From: Gnetum montanum
Taxonomy: Eukaryota; Streptophyta; Gnetopsida; Gnetales; Gnetaceae
Assembly: GCA_015680685.1 (NCBI GenBank)
Contig: MNCI01016507.1
Location: forward strand, 197,634-223,928
Direction of reading: 5' to 3'
Length of the DNA stretch: 26,295 nucleotides
Shown here: positions 1 to 9,822 of the stretch, piece by piece
How the letters are laid out: each line of letters opens with the position of its first letter
How positions within the stretch are numbered: the stretch's first letter is position 1
Notes under the pieces: model-generated
Told to the model about the DNA's origin: nothing
Seen by the model: the letters and a program-made list of their open reading frames with translations, nothing else
Databases searched by the model: none
Made by a program: the position numbers and the translations under genes

Positions 1-894
1 TTTTTCAAAAAGATTTGAGCACAACTCTGCAATCTACTCCTAATTTTCCCCAGAGAAAGAGATAGTTCCACAAGAAAACTAGAAATAGAGCAAGATTCGA
101 TGGAAATAAGCAGAAAAGAAAAGAAAGCAGATTTGTGTAGACCTCAAATATTTAAACAAGGTAAAATGACACGAGTAAACACTTCGCAATAAAGCTATCC
201 CAAATTCAATATCTACGAATTGTTCAAACTTCCAAGGCTCAAACAAGCAATATCTTCAAGACAATCCTATTATGCTACCAAAAATTGCTGCGTAAACTAC
301 CACGTACGAGACTCCATTTTGACTAGATAATAGATGTCAACGATTGCATTCAAACAGAACCTTTAAAAGACTTGACAATTTCTGATTGAAATACCACGAG
401 AATTCACTTTAAAGATAAAAAGAAGCTATTCTGGTCCCATCAAAATACCAAAGATTTTCTGAACCCTCTCGACTACTGAATTGTTCAACGGCGTGACTAC
501 AAACAGAGGCTCTCTTACAACAATCCCAATAGCAGTTCCCACACGTTGCACAATAACGAAATTTACTACTAAAATGCTCTCAAGGCTTTTAAACACAAGC
601 GCTTCTATGGCAAAATTTTAATAGAAATTTCTATCGGGCAACAAGAACAATAAGAGCAATCTAAAAATCCCAAAATTACTTGCCAAGGATGATACTATCT
701 AAACCACTAGCTAAACAATTTAAACAAAACAAAAAATGAAATGCATAACTCACAGGACCATGACAAAGAGGCTGAAATCTTTATTCTAGCAAGCCATCTT
801 GCAAACAATCTTCTTTAAAAATCTTCTTTGATCCTAAGTGTGATCCAATGTTCTTCCTTTGTTCCTCCTTTCTTCTTCCTTGACCCCTGAAGCC
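1..894 (-). other. Unassigned non-coding stretch downstream of a minus-strand TATA box
   Basis: No reading frame of note is visible on either strand. Read on the minus strand, a TATA box lies just upstream at 902-895 and an AATAAAG-type poly(A) signal follows about 110 bases later (plus-strand complement near 779-786). That spacing would suit the R region of an LTR, but no matching primer site, second LTR or coding domain was found. CpG is moderately frequent (roughly 16 between 95 and 660), more than in the elements further right. It could be part of a truncated LTR element or the 5' untranslated part of a host transcript. I cannot decide between them. Confidence 0.3.
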
Positions 895-902
895 TTTTTA
901 TA
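895..902 (-). promoter_or_regulatory. Candidate TATA box, minus strand
   Basis: The minus strand reads CCCTATAAAAAGGCT here, a strong plant-type TATA context. Tandem repeats lie upstream (higher coordinates) and a possible poly(A) signal lies downstream. Whether it belongs to an LTR or a gene is not known. Confidence 0.45.
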
Positions 903-916
903 GGGTTCCAAGGTAG

Positions 917-1350
917 GTAGGGAAGTTACATATTTAAAAATATCTCACCTAACTTCTCTCCCAAGTAACTTGGCCAACCAATTAGGAGATTACTTGGCCA
1001 ACAAGTTAGGAGGTTACTTGCCCAACAAGTTAGGTAAGTTACAACAATTTTGGGTGGTTTCAACCACAAAAGAGATAAAAATGCTACGGTTGACAAGTGC
1101 CCATGGTAGTTACAATATCATAGAAAATTAAAATACAATCTCTAAAATACATAGGAATACAAGCTATAGTTGCTACTTACTCCATACATATATATCCTTT
1201 TAATTTTGCTTCTCCAAAATGAGATGTCAAGTCTTCTAAGTGATGTATAGGGAAGTTACAATTTTCAAATATCTCAAAAATATCTCTCCTAACTTCTCTC
1301 TCAAGGAATTTGACTAACCAATCAGAAGATTACTTGTCCAACAAGCTAGG
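917..1350. repeat. Direct duplication of about 100 bp (917-1012 and 1247-1350)
   Basis: Both copies begin TAGGGAAGTTACA. They continue with the same order of blocks: AAATATCTC, CTAACTTCTCTC, a CCAAC-type block, then GATTACTTG and CCAACAAG. The offset is 330 bp and about four in five bases match by eye. It lies directly upstream of the minus-strand TATA box, so it may be a duplicated promoter-proximal segment or nested repeat debris. Confidence 0.6.
968..1040. repeat. Three-copy 24-bp tandem repeat
   Basis: Units start at 968, 992 and 1016 with the shared core ACTTGGCCAACAAGTTAGG. The first two are exactly 24 bp apart and differ by only a few bases. A single related unit appears in the second copy of the larger duplication near 1330-1350. 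Confidence 0.75.
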
Positions 1351-1559
1351 AGAAGGTTATGTGGTTAGGGAGTTAGGAAGTTATGCATAAAATGAGGAGC
1401 ATTTTATGCTAACTTTAATGTAATGTGACATTGAATAGGATAACCAATATTGCAAATTTTTAATGGGCAGTAAATAATATATTTCATAACTTGAGGTAAA
1501 TGATGGGAGGTCTCTAAGTCTTCAAACCAAACAAAATGAAAATACAGCCTATTCAATAG

Positions 1560-2760
1560 AGGTTTCTGAAACCGATTTGAATGTGGAGATCATCAAGGTA
1601 GCGAATGTTCCTATTACCGCGAAATTTGAAAAATTTATAATTCATATGGCCTTAATCTTGGTTTAAACCCCTAAAATCTCCAATGGCTGTTATTGTTGCT
1701 GCTTCATGGTGTTCGGATCCTCCATCGATGTGGCTTATTCAAGCGCATCATTGCCGATGATGAGCCTATCGGATATAATGACGTCCATGACATGGCTTGA
1801 AGGCATTCTGTCTTGCCGTAGAGGCTCTCCTTACTACGTTCACGTCTGCATCGGTGTTGTTGTCCTCCCTGCTGAATTCGTGGACTATCCAAAATCTAAA
1901 TGATGACGATCAATGATACTTGCAGAAGATGCAATAAGGCTAAGCTTGAATGCCGTGATGGTCGTGGTTGAAGGTGACTTGTTTGCGAACCAATCACCGC
2001 TGCGGTTCAATATTCTTTCCACATTTACTGATGGACGTGTGTCTCTTAATTTTATTTTACTTTCTCCTATTTCTTCCCGGAACCTGCAAGAACCGACACA
2101 TGTTTGAAGCAAGATTCATATGCAGCATCATCCGAAGCCACCGATTCAAACTGCCTCCGCACAATAGGGCCCTGTAAAATCGTAACTGACGATCACCGCG
2201 GGGGAAGGCCCTGCAACTGCAATCTGACTCTACCGAATCATGCTAGAGAAGAAAGGGGTTTTTCTTGAATAACAACGAGCCCAAACAAAGGGTTTCAATT
2301 GTTGTTTTGCCCCCAAAACTGACTTACGGTTTCCTGCGTTTTTTTTGTTTGTTTGCCTACGCCCACTGCTGACCTTTCTACACCCACTGCTGCACACGCC
2401 GCTGACCCTTCTGCGTTACCATTGTTCATCTGTTCTCTTCCGAATCCACCTTAAGATTGCCTCCAACATTTTGTTCTTGATTTTTTGAAAAAGGAAATCA
2501 GCAACGTCAACGGCTGCGGCGGTGCAGAGCGACGGCTGCGGCGGTGCAGAGCAACAGCGGCGGAGACATTTGATGGCTTGGCCATAATTTTACGGTGGCC
2601 ATGTATTTTCCAGTTACACTGCAGTCTTCTTTTCTCTCCACTGGTGCTGCATAATTTCCAAAACACTCGAGGCATTGCTGATTTTTTTTGATTAATTCTT
2701 GTTTTACATGAAATTTCAAATGTTTTCTTTTTAAGGATACAACTGAATTTCACAACCGAG
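1560..2760. other. CpG-rich island, possible host gene or promoter remnant
   Basis: About fifty CpG dinucleotides fall in 1.2 kb here, against only a handful in the 4.8 kb of the neighbouring element. Small open frames exist on both strands (for example minus 2112-1885, 75 codons). A 58-codon frame without a start methionine runs from 1490 to 1666 on the plus strand and leads into the island. None gives a recognisable protein, and the frames overlap one another. Retained CpG suggests DNA that was not heavily methylated, as expected for a gene or promoter rather than a silenced transposon. The function is unknown. Confidence 0.45.
2511..2554. repeat. 22-bp GC-rich tandem duplication
   Basis: CGGCTGCGGCGGTGCAGAGC occurs twice, at 2511 and 2533, followed by a partial third block (CAGCGGCGG). 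It is the most GC-rich stretch of the CpG island. Read forward it would encode a Gly/Arg/Ala-rich segment, but no convincing gene frame contains it. Confidence 0.85.
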
Positions 2761-2999
2761 ATCTACAACTTTGTGCGTATTACATAAATAATATACTCCC
2801 TTCCTTACTAATTTTACTATCTTCAGATCTTTGACAAGGGAATAATTCGGCACTTTCATCTTGTACCCAAAAGGCTTCAACATAAAATTTTTACCAGTAA
2901 ATCAATCTTCTAAACTAAAACACCCATCAACCTTCAACACTAAGGCTGTACTTAACTTACAACCATATATTCTTACAATTTTGAATAAAATATTTTAAC
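2761..2999. other. AT-rich flank with no visible feature
   Basis: No reading frame, repeat or signal is supported between the CpG island and the start of the LTR-like sequence of element E1. Confidence 0.5.
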
Positions 3000-3080
3000 T
3001 GTTCCATGGAATGGCCAAATGTGCCAACAATTATGACCTTGAAGAAGAAGTCTAGGTTTTGGTAGTTCTACCCTGAAAAA

Positions 3081-3274
3081 TGTCTTCCTACAATATAAGA
3101 CATCTCTTCTAGGAGATAGATTTTTCCAAGGTTAAATAGATGTCTCCTACATTTCTACTCTCACTCTAAAGAGATGTATACATCTAAGAGAAGACATATT
3201 ATTTGAAGGAAAGATGTCTCTCATGGTTGAAAAATGTCTCCTCTAGAATGTCTCCCATGGTTGCAATATGTCTC
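3081..3274 (+). promoter_or_regulatory. Cluster of TGTCTC (auxin-response-type) motifs in the E1 U3
   Basis: Exact TGTCTC occurs on the plus strand at 3141, 3215, 3235, 3249 and 3269, with a TGTCTT variant at 3081. The last exact copy is 115 bp upstream of the TATA box. TGTCTC is the classical auxin response element core bound by ARF transcription factors. The local context (ATGTCTCC or ATGTCTCT, three times near CATGG or GGTTG) suggests small tandem duplication. Auxin responsiveness is inference. Confidence 0.5.
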
Positions 3275-3388
3275 CTATAATTTTTATGGCTCTTACTTAG
3301 TACATATTTTACACATCCAAGATGTCATTTTTTTTGGAAACAACAAACATAAATTTGTATTTTGAGCATCAAAAGATTTCAAAAATGT

Positions 3389-3397
3389 TATAAATAG
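3389..3397 (+). promoter_or_regulatory. TATA box of the E1 LTR
   Basis: TATAAATAG is followed by GCATCAAG, a canonical plant LTR promoter context. It sits in the middle of the LTR, as expected for a U3/R boundary. Confidence 0.75.
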
Positions 3398-3723
3398 GCA
3401 TCAAGTCCTTTCACTTGGAGGAGAATAGTCTAAGGAAATAGAGCATGTGTGTGATGTGTGAGTGAGAGAAATAAGGTAAGAGTGAGATTATGCTCCCATT
3501 GAGCTTCCATGTTGTAAGAAGTCATAGCCATTTAAGTGTTAATGTATTATTACGATTTCTAAAGCTCTTGTTTTCCATAGATAATATTTTCTACCTTGAT
3601 ATTTCTCTATCATGTTGTAGCAACAATAAAGAACTATTTTCTTTCTTATCTTAATTTAATATACACAAGTTTGAAAGCCTAAGCTATACTTTTGTGTTAT
3701 TAAAACATGGTACTTACTAGATT

Positions 3724-3736
3724 TGGTGTCAAAGTG
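3724..3736 (+). other. Degraded primer-binding site, initiator tRNA-Met type
   Basis: TGGTGTCAAAGTG lies just inside the 5' LTR and matches the common plant site TGGTATCAGAGC at nine of twelve positions. Two of the three differences are transitions of the C-to-T or G-to-A type seen throughout the element. It defines the start of the internal region and the plus orientation of E1. Confidence 0.65.
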
Positions 3737-4135
3737 AAGGATTAGAGATAGCTAAATCAAGGAGAGTAATCCTCTACCTTAATTTGAAAGGACTCATTCA
3801 TCTCCACATTTGTTTTAATTTGCAATTTTTTATGTTATTTTCCATGCTTAACTACATTTTAATTATCTTTATTTTGGTTAATTTATTTGATAAATTGAAT
3901 TAGGTATTAGAAATTATTATTTTTTAGAATATGATTAACCTTGTTAAACTAGGAATTATGAGAATTATGTAAATCCTATTTTCAATTTTTATTTTTGTTG
4001 TGAAATCCATTAAGGTACCTTAATTTTGGTTATGGGTACTTTTAATCCTTTTGCAATTTTTTATACATTTTTGTGTAATTTTTATGTTAGGTTCATTTGA
4101 ACATAATACCTAAGAAGAAATTAGTCTAGGATTTA

Positions 4136-5295
4136 GTGAAGAACATGGAAAAATTAAAGGATGCTATCAAGTTTACTATGAATAGAATGGAAAATCTTAA
4201 GGTGAAGAAAGATCAACCTTCAACATCAAGGATATTTAGACAAGATATCTACTCAAAATTTTACTCATTAAGGACTTCTTCAATAAGGCAACCATCCATG
4301 CTAGACCTTGAAGATGACATTCATTTTGAGAATAACTACATTGGGAAAGGTTACTATGATGGAAACCCTCATTCTCTAATTATTGTATCAAGATTCATAG
4401 GTCTAGGTTTTCAATAGGGAGGAACAATGGATCTAATTATAGACCTCAAAAAGCTTCTAAGGAGGAAATAGAAATTACTCTTGAAAAGGATTTTTTGTAT
4501 ACCACTAGAATGTCACATGTCAAGGTGAAAACCTTGAATGGGATGAAAGATACTGAATCTTTTCTTTCTTCTCTAAAGATCTTGAATAAGTAATTTGAAA
4601 TTAAAGTTGTATAAAACCATCAAAAATTATGATATTATAAGACCAAACATAAGAGTATGGTACATATTTAGTGGGAGAAAGATAGCTATGCTTTCCTTGT
4701 AAGTAATAGAATTCCTATCAAAGATTGAATCCTACTACAGTTCATGCTCAAGAAAAAATTTGAGAAGATCCATCATAGATAAGAAACCATAAAAATACTA
4801 AAGCATCTAAGACAAGGTGATAAAAGGTTTAAAGACTTTTAAATGGATTTTTACAAAGCCTTCTAGAAAGAAAAACTTTATTGGGATGAGTATGAGCAAA
4901 AATCCAATTTCCAAGGAGGATTAAAGAGCAAATACCAACAATAGCTAATATTCTATGAGCTATAAACATAGGATGAGGCTTTTGAATTGGCTCTTAAGGC
5001 TAGGAAGAAACTCCAAGGCTGTAATATAGTTTGTAAATATTCTAATGGCAAGGACTCCAAAGCTTCTCAAGATGACAAAGAAGCAAAGGAGAAGTAAAAT
5101 ACTAAAGAAGACATAAATGAAAATTAAGATAAGTCTATAGAGGACCAAGATTCTAATAAAGAGAAGGATCAAGGAAATGACAATGCTTCCAAACTTCATT
5201 GCTTCAATTGTGGTAAGATGAAACATAAGAAATGGAAGTGTAAGAAGCCAAAAATCTTTAAAAGCAAAGAACATGAAGCCTTGAAAAAGGAATAA
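4136..5295 (+). pseudogene. E1 gag (capsid/nucleocapsid), degraded
   Basis: Gag packages the element RNA into cytoplasmic particles. An opening frame of 93 codons (4136-4417) is followed by frame changes. Around 4800-5010 the translated text fits the retrotransposon gag core, with aromatic and charged spacing such as WDEYEQKSNFQGGLKSKY and then EAFELALKARKKL. A Lys/Glu/Asp-rich linker leads to the nucleocapsid zinc knuckle at 5200-5241. The frame stops at 5293-5295 (KKE-stop). Several internal stops replace likely Gln or Trp codons. The early N-terminal segment is not recognisable by itself and its assignment rests on position. Confidence 0.7.
5200..5241 (+). other. Intact CCHC zinc knuckle in E1 gag
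   Basis: CFNCGKMKHKKWKC gives Cys-X2-Cys-X4-His-X4-Cys with all four zinc ligands present. It is flanked by basic residues, as in retroelement nucleocapsid domains that bind RNA. Confidence 0.9.
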
Positions 5296-5368
5296 TCCTC
5301 TAATAAAGGTAATCCCATTTTTGCACTTTTATTAGAAATGTGAACATTAATGAAGAACCTAGCAGGAA

Positions 5369-5743
5369 GATGATCTTTAGGATTGGGGCTAGCTTTTCTA
5401 TAAGTGGTAAAGGGGTAGATATTTTTATTGATGATGGTGCCTAAGAAATTTCTTCTAGGACTATTCCTAAGGTTAACTTGAAGAAATTTCCATACCCTAG
5501 GCCCTATAGTATTCATTAGCTTTCAAAAGATCATTTCCAAGAAGTGTAGAAGAGGTATATTTTTTCTTTCAAGATTAGTTTCTTTAAAGACAAAGTATAT
5601 TATGACATTCTTCCACTTAATTGTGTTGATGTCATGTTGGAAAGACCTTGGAATTTTGATAAAAAGGCTTCTTTTAATGATGCAAGAAATGTTTGGTTAG
5701 TACCAAGGAAATATGGGATACATGAATTAATTCTTATACCTTG
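5369..5743 (+). pseudogene. E1 aspartic protease domain, degraded
   Basis: A retropepsin-type protease would cut the Gag-Pol polyprotein. The active-site loop reads DIFIDDGA, with the catalytic Asp at 5430-5432. The usual Ser or Thr after it is replaced by Asp, and a TAA at 5442 replaces a likely Gln codon. About 70 codons later comes DVMLERPWNFDKKASF, matching the conserved C-terminal block of gypsy proteases (usually L-G-R-P-W). Further stops lie between these blocks. The domain follows gag directly. Confidence 0.75.
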
Positions 5744-6170
5744 AAAGTAGTATAAGGAAAATGTCCCTACAAATGCTAAATTGATCTTTCTTTGTAAGAA
5801 ATAATACTACAAGAACATGAAAAAGTTAAACATGTTTTTATCATTATATCAAAATTTACAAGTGAAGAGAAGCATTCAAATCAACTTCATCTAGCAGTTC
5901 AACCATGACCATTATAATTTCTTGATATTTTTATGGGAAAATTAGAAGGGCTTTCACTAATGAGCACCATTCAACATTAAATTAATTTCATGCTTAAAGC
6001 TATCATATGAAGTGAGAAAGCTTAATGTATGACTCTAAATCAATGGAAGGAGTTGTACAAACAAGTAAATTACTCTCTAATGACTTCATCAAGGAAACCA
6101 TTTCTTATTTTTTTCATTCCAGATATTTTTATTTCAAAGAAGGATACAAATGTAATGATAATATGAAAAT
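5744..6170 (+). other. E1 protease-RT linker, poorly preserved
   Basis: Many stops and shifts occur in all three forward frames. By position this should be the linker and N-terminal fingers of reverse transcriptase. Only scattered fragments such as LYKQVNYSLM can be read. Confidence 0.4.
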
Positions 6171-6900
6171 AGTCTAGGACTATCAATGGAATCACTATAT
6201 ATTATAGGGTTTCTATCCTTAGAATTGATGAGTTGTTGATAGACTTACCAATGCTAACACTTTTTCTAAGATTTATTTTAAAAATGGCTATCATCAAATT
6301 TGTATTAGATTAGAAGATGAATGGAAAACATCCTTTAAAACATTGGATGATATGTATGAATGATTAGTCATGCCTTTTGGACTAACTAATGTTCCAACAA
6401 CATTCATGACACTTGTGCATGAAGTTTTAAGAGATCTCATTAGGAAATGTTGTGTCATTTTCATTGATGATATTCTTGTCTATAGCTCTAATGAAGAGGA
6501 ACATGTGCAAGATTTGAGATTAGTATGATCAAAGTTTCATGAGGCCAAATTAGTAATTAATGCCAAGAAATGTCATTTTATAAAAAGAGAAATTTCCTAC
6601 TTGGGTATGCTATTTCCAAAAATCAAGTTAAAATGAAACCAAGTAAGATTAAGATAATTAAGAAGTTTCCTAAAGCTAAAGAAGATGGGAAGGTAATATC
6701 TTTTCATGGTTTGGTTAGTTCTTATATAAGGTTTATTACAAATTTCATTTATATCACATGGCCTATGATTTCTTGTTTAAAGAAGAATTCAAATTTTGTA
6801 TGGGATGAAGAGAAGGATAAATCATTTCAAGAATTGGAAGAAAAAGTTTGTAATGCTCTAGTGTTGGCTATTCCAAATATTTTAAAGAATCTTGAAGTGG
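6171..6900 (+). pseudogene. E1 reverse transcriptase domain, degraded
   Basis: Reverse transcriptase copies the element RNA to DNA. Conserved blocks appear in order. LRIDELLDRL-like text near 6220 is split by a frameshift. KIYFKNGYHQI at 6268-6300 is motif A, with its catalytic Asp changed to Tyr at 6274. MPFGLTNVPTTF follows near 6370. CVIFIDDILVYSS contains the FIDD box at 6460-6471, with both Asp residues intact. The thumb and connection follow (KCHFIKREISYLGYAISKNQ, then FHGLVSSYIRFI). A TGA at 6361 replaces the Trp usually seen before LVMPFGL. Loss of the motif A Asp alone would abolish activity. Confidence 0.9.
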
Positions 6901-7175
6901 AGGTGCATGCAGTTGAACTTATAGTTTGAGGGGTGCTATCCTAAGATGATAAGTCCATTACATTTTTCTTTCAAAACTTGAATGAGTCAAGGAAAAGGTA
7001 TAGTATTTGTAAAAAAAATAACTATAATTCAGGTCATAAAGCATTAATGAAATCATTTTTTTGAAAGTGAATTTTTGTTATTGACTGATAACAAGACATT
7101 ATTATTTTTAAATTTAGGAAGAAGTTGATTGTTGAGCATATGAAATTAGTGAAGTAGCTCCAAGAATTTCACTTT
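6890..7175 (+). pseudogene. E1 RNase H domain, heavily degraded
   Basis: RNase H removes the RNA strand during reverse transcription. The domain follows the RT connection. VEVHAVELIV occupies the place where gypsy elements have VE-D-A with the first catalytic Asp, so that residue is lost. FFFQNLNESRKRYSICKK fits the usual A-F-F-S-x-K-L-x-x-A-R block. HKALMKSFF and a VIDDNKTLLFL stretch follow. Stops and shifts interrupt each part. Confidence 0.65.
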
Positions 7176-7796
7176 GTGTTAAAGCATACAGGTGGGAATA
7201 GTAATGTAGTGCTAGATGATCTTCCAAAAACTTATATTGTGAATCACTCATGTGCTCAAGTAGGACTTGAGGCCTTGACTTATTTGTACTCTCATGATGT
7301 TGATTTTGGAAAGGTTTGGAAAGATATTAATGCTCCATTTCTTGGTAGACTAGATAGGTAAAAGAGACTATCATCTACAACAAGGCATCCTCTTTAAGAA
7401 TGATAAGGTATATGTATCAAACTATGATTTCAAGTTAATAATTTTGAATGAAAAGAATAATTCTAATATGGTTCGACACATGGATAAGAAAAAGACTTAT
7501 GAAGTTCTAGGGAAGAGCTACTATTAGCCAAGTATAAGAAATGACATAAATAAATTTGTTAGAGCATCTTATTTGCCAAAACTTGAATTGAGGTAAGGGT
7601 ATTATTAAACATTATTTACCTTTCCCAATTCCTAATGCTTCATGGGAAAGTATCTCTATGGATTTTATTTTTGGAATTGCAAAGACACAAGCTAGTCATG
7701 ATTCCATTTTTAGTATTATTGATAGATTCACTAAAATGGACCATTTTATTCCTTTAAGAAAAGCAATGATGCATCTCATATTTTGGCACTTTATGC
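7176..7796 (+). pseudogene. E1 integrase, truncated after the first catalytic Asp
   Basis: Integrase inserts the DNA copy into the genome. Text from 7155 (LQEFHFVLKHTGGNSNVV) is the RNase H-integrase tether. The weak zinc-binding region then reads through YEVLGKSYY and SIRNDINKFV near 7500-7560. The catalytic core begins with WESISMDFIFGIAKTQ, keeping the first catalytic Asp near 7660, and continues through SIIDRFTKMDHFIPLRKA. Homology stops about fifteen codons later, near 7796. The second Asp, the Glu and the C-terminal domain are absent. The break is abrupt, which suggests deletion or replacement rather than gradual decay. Confidence 0.8.
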
Positions 7797-8689
7797 ATAA
7801 ATGTAATCTTACAACATTTATATGAGATTACATTGATATTATTGGGACTATGTAATCTTACAAAATTTATGCATGATTTTGGGACTACTTCTTATCAATT
7901 TCAATTAATTTTTTTAACTTTTATATTGAATTGTCCTTGAAATTTAATATTTCTTGATCATCTTGTGAGTGTAACTTTTGGTTTTAGTTGTCAAAAAACT
8001 TGTCAGCTTCTGGAGTTGAGCTCATTTATCATGAAGGGCGAAGAATTTAATTTTTAAAATTTTTCTAACATTCTATTTTCTAACATTATGCTAACTAATA
8101 ATTAAAATAATCAAAATTACTTGAACAACTTAATTAATTTAGTTATCTTAGAGCCTTCGAGAATATTATTATGACATTACCTTGAGCATAAATGCTACAA
8201 GTTTTTTAAATTTTGAGATAATTAAGAATTTAGAATGGGTTAATCATTAAGGAAAAATAATTAAGACTAATATTAATCCTTTGGTGATTTCAGATGATTC
8301 TAAAAAAATCCCTAAGGTTGAAGGCCTTTTGCAAGGAAAGGAAAAGGCTTCAAGAGGAGAACAAAGGAGGATATGCCCATGGATATATAGTATATATAAT
8401 GATAAAATCTTAAACATCATAAGATTGATAGATCCATGGGATGATGACAAGAAAATTCAATCCATCCTTCAAAAACATTCTACATAAAAATAAAAGCACC
8501 AAACTAACAATCAAGATTGAAAAGTCTATCATCATTAGTAACAACAAAAAGATTCATCTTCAATGGATTTTTAAAGATCTATAAAATTTTTTAAATTTTA
8601 ATGTCTATCTATTCTATTTTTCACTTTGTAATACATCCACTCAAATGAAATTTTGTAATGTGGCACTCTAATTTTGTAATGGTAGCTAT
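7797..8689. other. Unassigned AT-rich spacer between E1 and E2
   Basis: It contains an inverted repeat TGTAATCT/AGATTACA at 7802-7809 and 7825-7832, and a further direct copy of TGTAATCTTACAA at 7851-7863. A plus-strand frame at 8281-8487 (68 codons) shows no recognisable domain. No sequence resembling the E1 LTR was found. The last bases, 8685-8689 (GCTAT), form the left flank of E2 and would be one half of its target duplication. Confidence 0.5.
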
Positions 8690-9395
8690 TGCAACCAGAA
8701 AAATTGAGCACTAGAAAACCAATGAATCAAACATAATAGCCTTAACCTTGAATTCATAGGGCTTAAAAAATGGGATATAAGGTACCCTAGGCATTCTAGT
8801 AGATTAGCTAGAGACTTATGAAATAAAAAATAGAGAGTTAAGAAAATATAATGCAAAAATTACAGATCTGTGAAACAGAAAGCAAATGCAGATTACAAAC
8901 AAAAATGAAACTTTAAAACTTTATTAAAGCAATAAAGAATGAATTTTAGAAATGTGTATAAGAAATTCCCATGATAGAGTAAAGAATAATTCACTAGGGA
9001 ATGAGTTCAAAGCTTATTAAATCCAATGTGATCTACTCCATGATCCGGGTACTAAGCCACTCCTAATGCTTTTGAATTCCCTTTGTTGCAAATTGTAGAT
9101 CCACCATTTGGGTTACTACTAAGGGATGAGAAAAGTCCTAGAAATGTAGCATTGACATCAAAAATTCACAAGTCTCAAGGGGGTTGCAAAGGCTACAATG
9201 CTTCCATGCTAGGGCTTAAGAGAATGCAAGCATGGGAGATTGCAAGGGCTTTTGAATGATTAAAATGCCTAAGTGTGAAAATGCCAAAAGTCTTGAATTG
9301 TTAAAGAGTTTGGAACAATGCTAATGCTATCGAATTGAAAAAAATTTTGGAATTGAAAAAAGTTATAAAACTTGTAAATGGTTCTTCAGGCTAAT

Positions 9396-9403
9396 TTTTA
9401 TAG
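9396..9403 (-). promoter_or_regulatory. TATA box of the E2 3' LTR
   Basis: The element sense reads CCTATAAAAATT. The same box with the same TAAAACC before it occurs in both other LTR copies, at about 23576-23583 (minus) and 24458-24465 (plus). Confidence 0.65.
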
Positions 9404-9738
9404 GTTTTAGGCCATGAATGATGCTAAAAGATGGTTGTAATTTGGCTACACAATAGCTGTAAATTGGCTGTCAAATTGCTATAAACGTTTGCCTCATACA
9501 AGTGATATGGATGCCTAAATTTTGGGGCTTACTATATATAATAAGTGCTTAATTTCCATGGTCATTCTATATACTATAAATAGTAATAAGGACACAACTT
9601 CTACGGTGGAGATGAACCTTCCACGTTGAGCCTTTTTCCATGTTTGTTGTAGTGGCTAATCAATGTTGGAGTGCACAAAGTAATAAAATTTGGCTTTTGT
9701 GGCCTTCACATTGGGGGCATTTGGTTTCCACACTCCAT

Positions 9739-9822
9739 GTTGGGGGAAACTTCCATGATAAGGGGGAAAGGTTTCCATGTTGTGCATGTAGTCTCCACAC
9801 TAGGGGGAAAGGTTTCCATGTT
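9739..9822. repeat. Short repeats in the E2 U3
   Basis: An exact 20-bp block, GGGGGAAAGGTTTCCATGTT, occurs at 9762-9781 and 9803-9822. A shorter relative (GGGGGAAACTTCCATG) lies near 9742. Purine-rich runs alternate with TTCCATG words, the same vocabulary as the large internal array. Confidence 0.8.

Larger units (their letters stand above)
3000..3719 (+). repeat. 5' LTR of E1
   Basis: It is identified by position and internal signals: a TATA box at 3389, a poly(A)-type AATAAAG near 3626, and a primer-binding site five bases after its right end. U3 carries the TGTCTC cluster. The right end reads TTACTA where TTACA would be usual. The left end is placed near the TGTTCC at about 3000 but could lie up to about 100 bp away, because the partner LTR is missing. 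Confidence 0.65.
3000..7796 (+). mobile_element. E1: decayed Ty3/gypsy retrotransposon, 3' end missing
   Basis: The order is 5' LTR, primer site, gag with CCHC knuckle, protease, reverse transcriptase, RNase H and integrase, all on the plus strand. This is the Ty3/gypsy order. The RT-to-RNase H linker (SFHGLVSSYIRFI, then SCLKK, FVWDEEKDKSF, NALVLAIPN) resembles chromovirus elements. No chromodomain can be checked because integrase breaks off after its first catalytic region near 7796. No second LTR was found before the next element starts at 8690. Every domain carries stops or frameshifts, so the element is dead. The left boundary is approximate. Confidence 0.85.

Noticed and set aside
1490-1666. 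58-codon plus-strand frame with protein-like composition (EVSETDLNVEIIKVANVP)
   Set aside because: No start codon, no known family recognised, and such a length is expected by chance in a window of this size.
1885-2112. 75-codon minus-strand frame in the CpG island, preceded by a TTGCAG that could be a splice acceptor
   Set aside because: No recognisable domain, overlaps other open frames of similar length, and no donor or neighbouring exon could be identified.
2451-2753. 100-codon minus-strand frame across the GC-rich repeat
   Set aside because: Basic, low-complexity translation with no domain; length is helped by the tandem GC-rich repeat.
4960-5516. Two minus-strand frames of 104 and 106 codons with hydrophobic stretches
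   Set aside because: They are antisense to E1 gag and protease; hydrophobicity arises from the reverse complement of Lys-rich codons.
7176-7796. Chromodomain at the end of E1 integrase
   Set aside because: The integrase is cut before its C-terminal part, so a chromodomain cannot be seen or excluded.
8281-8487. Overlapping plus and minus frames of about 68 codons in the spacer
   Set aside because: No domain and no homolog in the other elements of the window; insufficient support for a gene.
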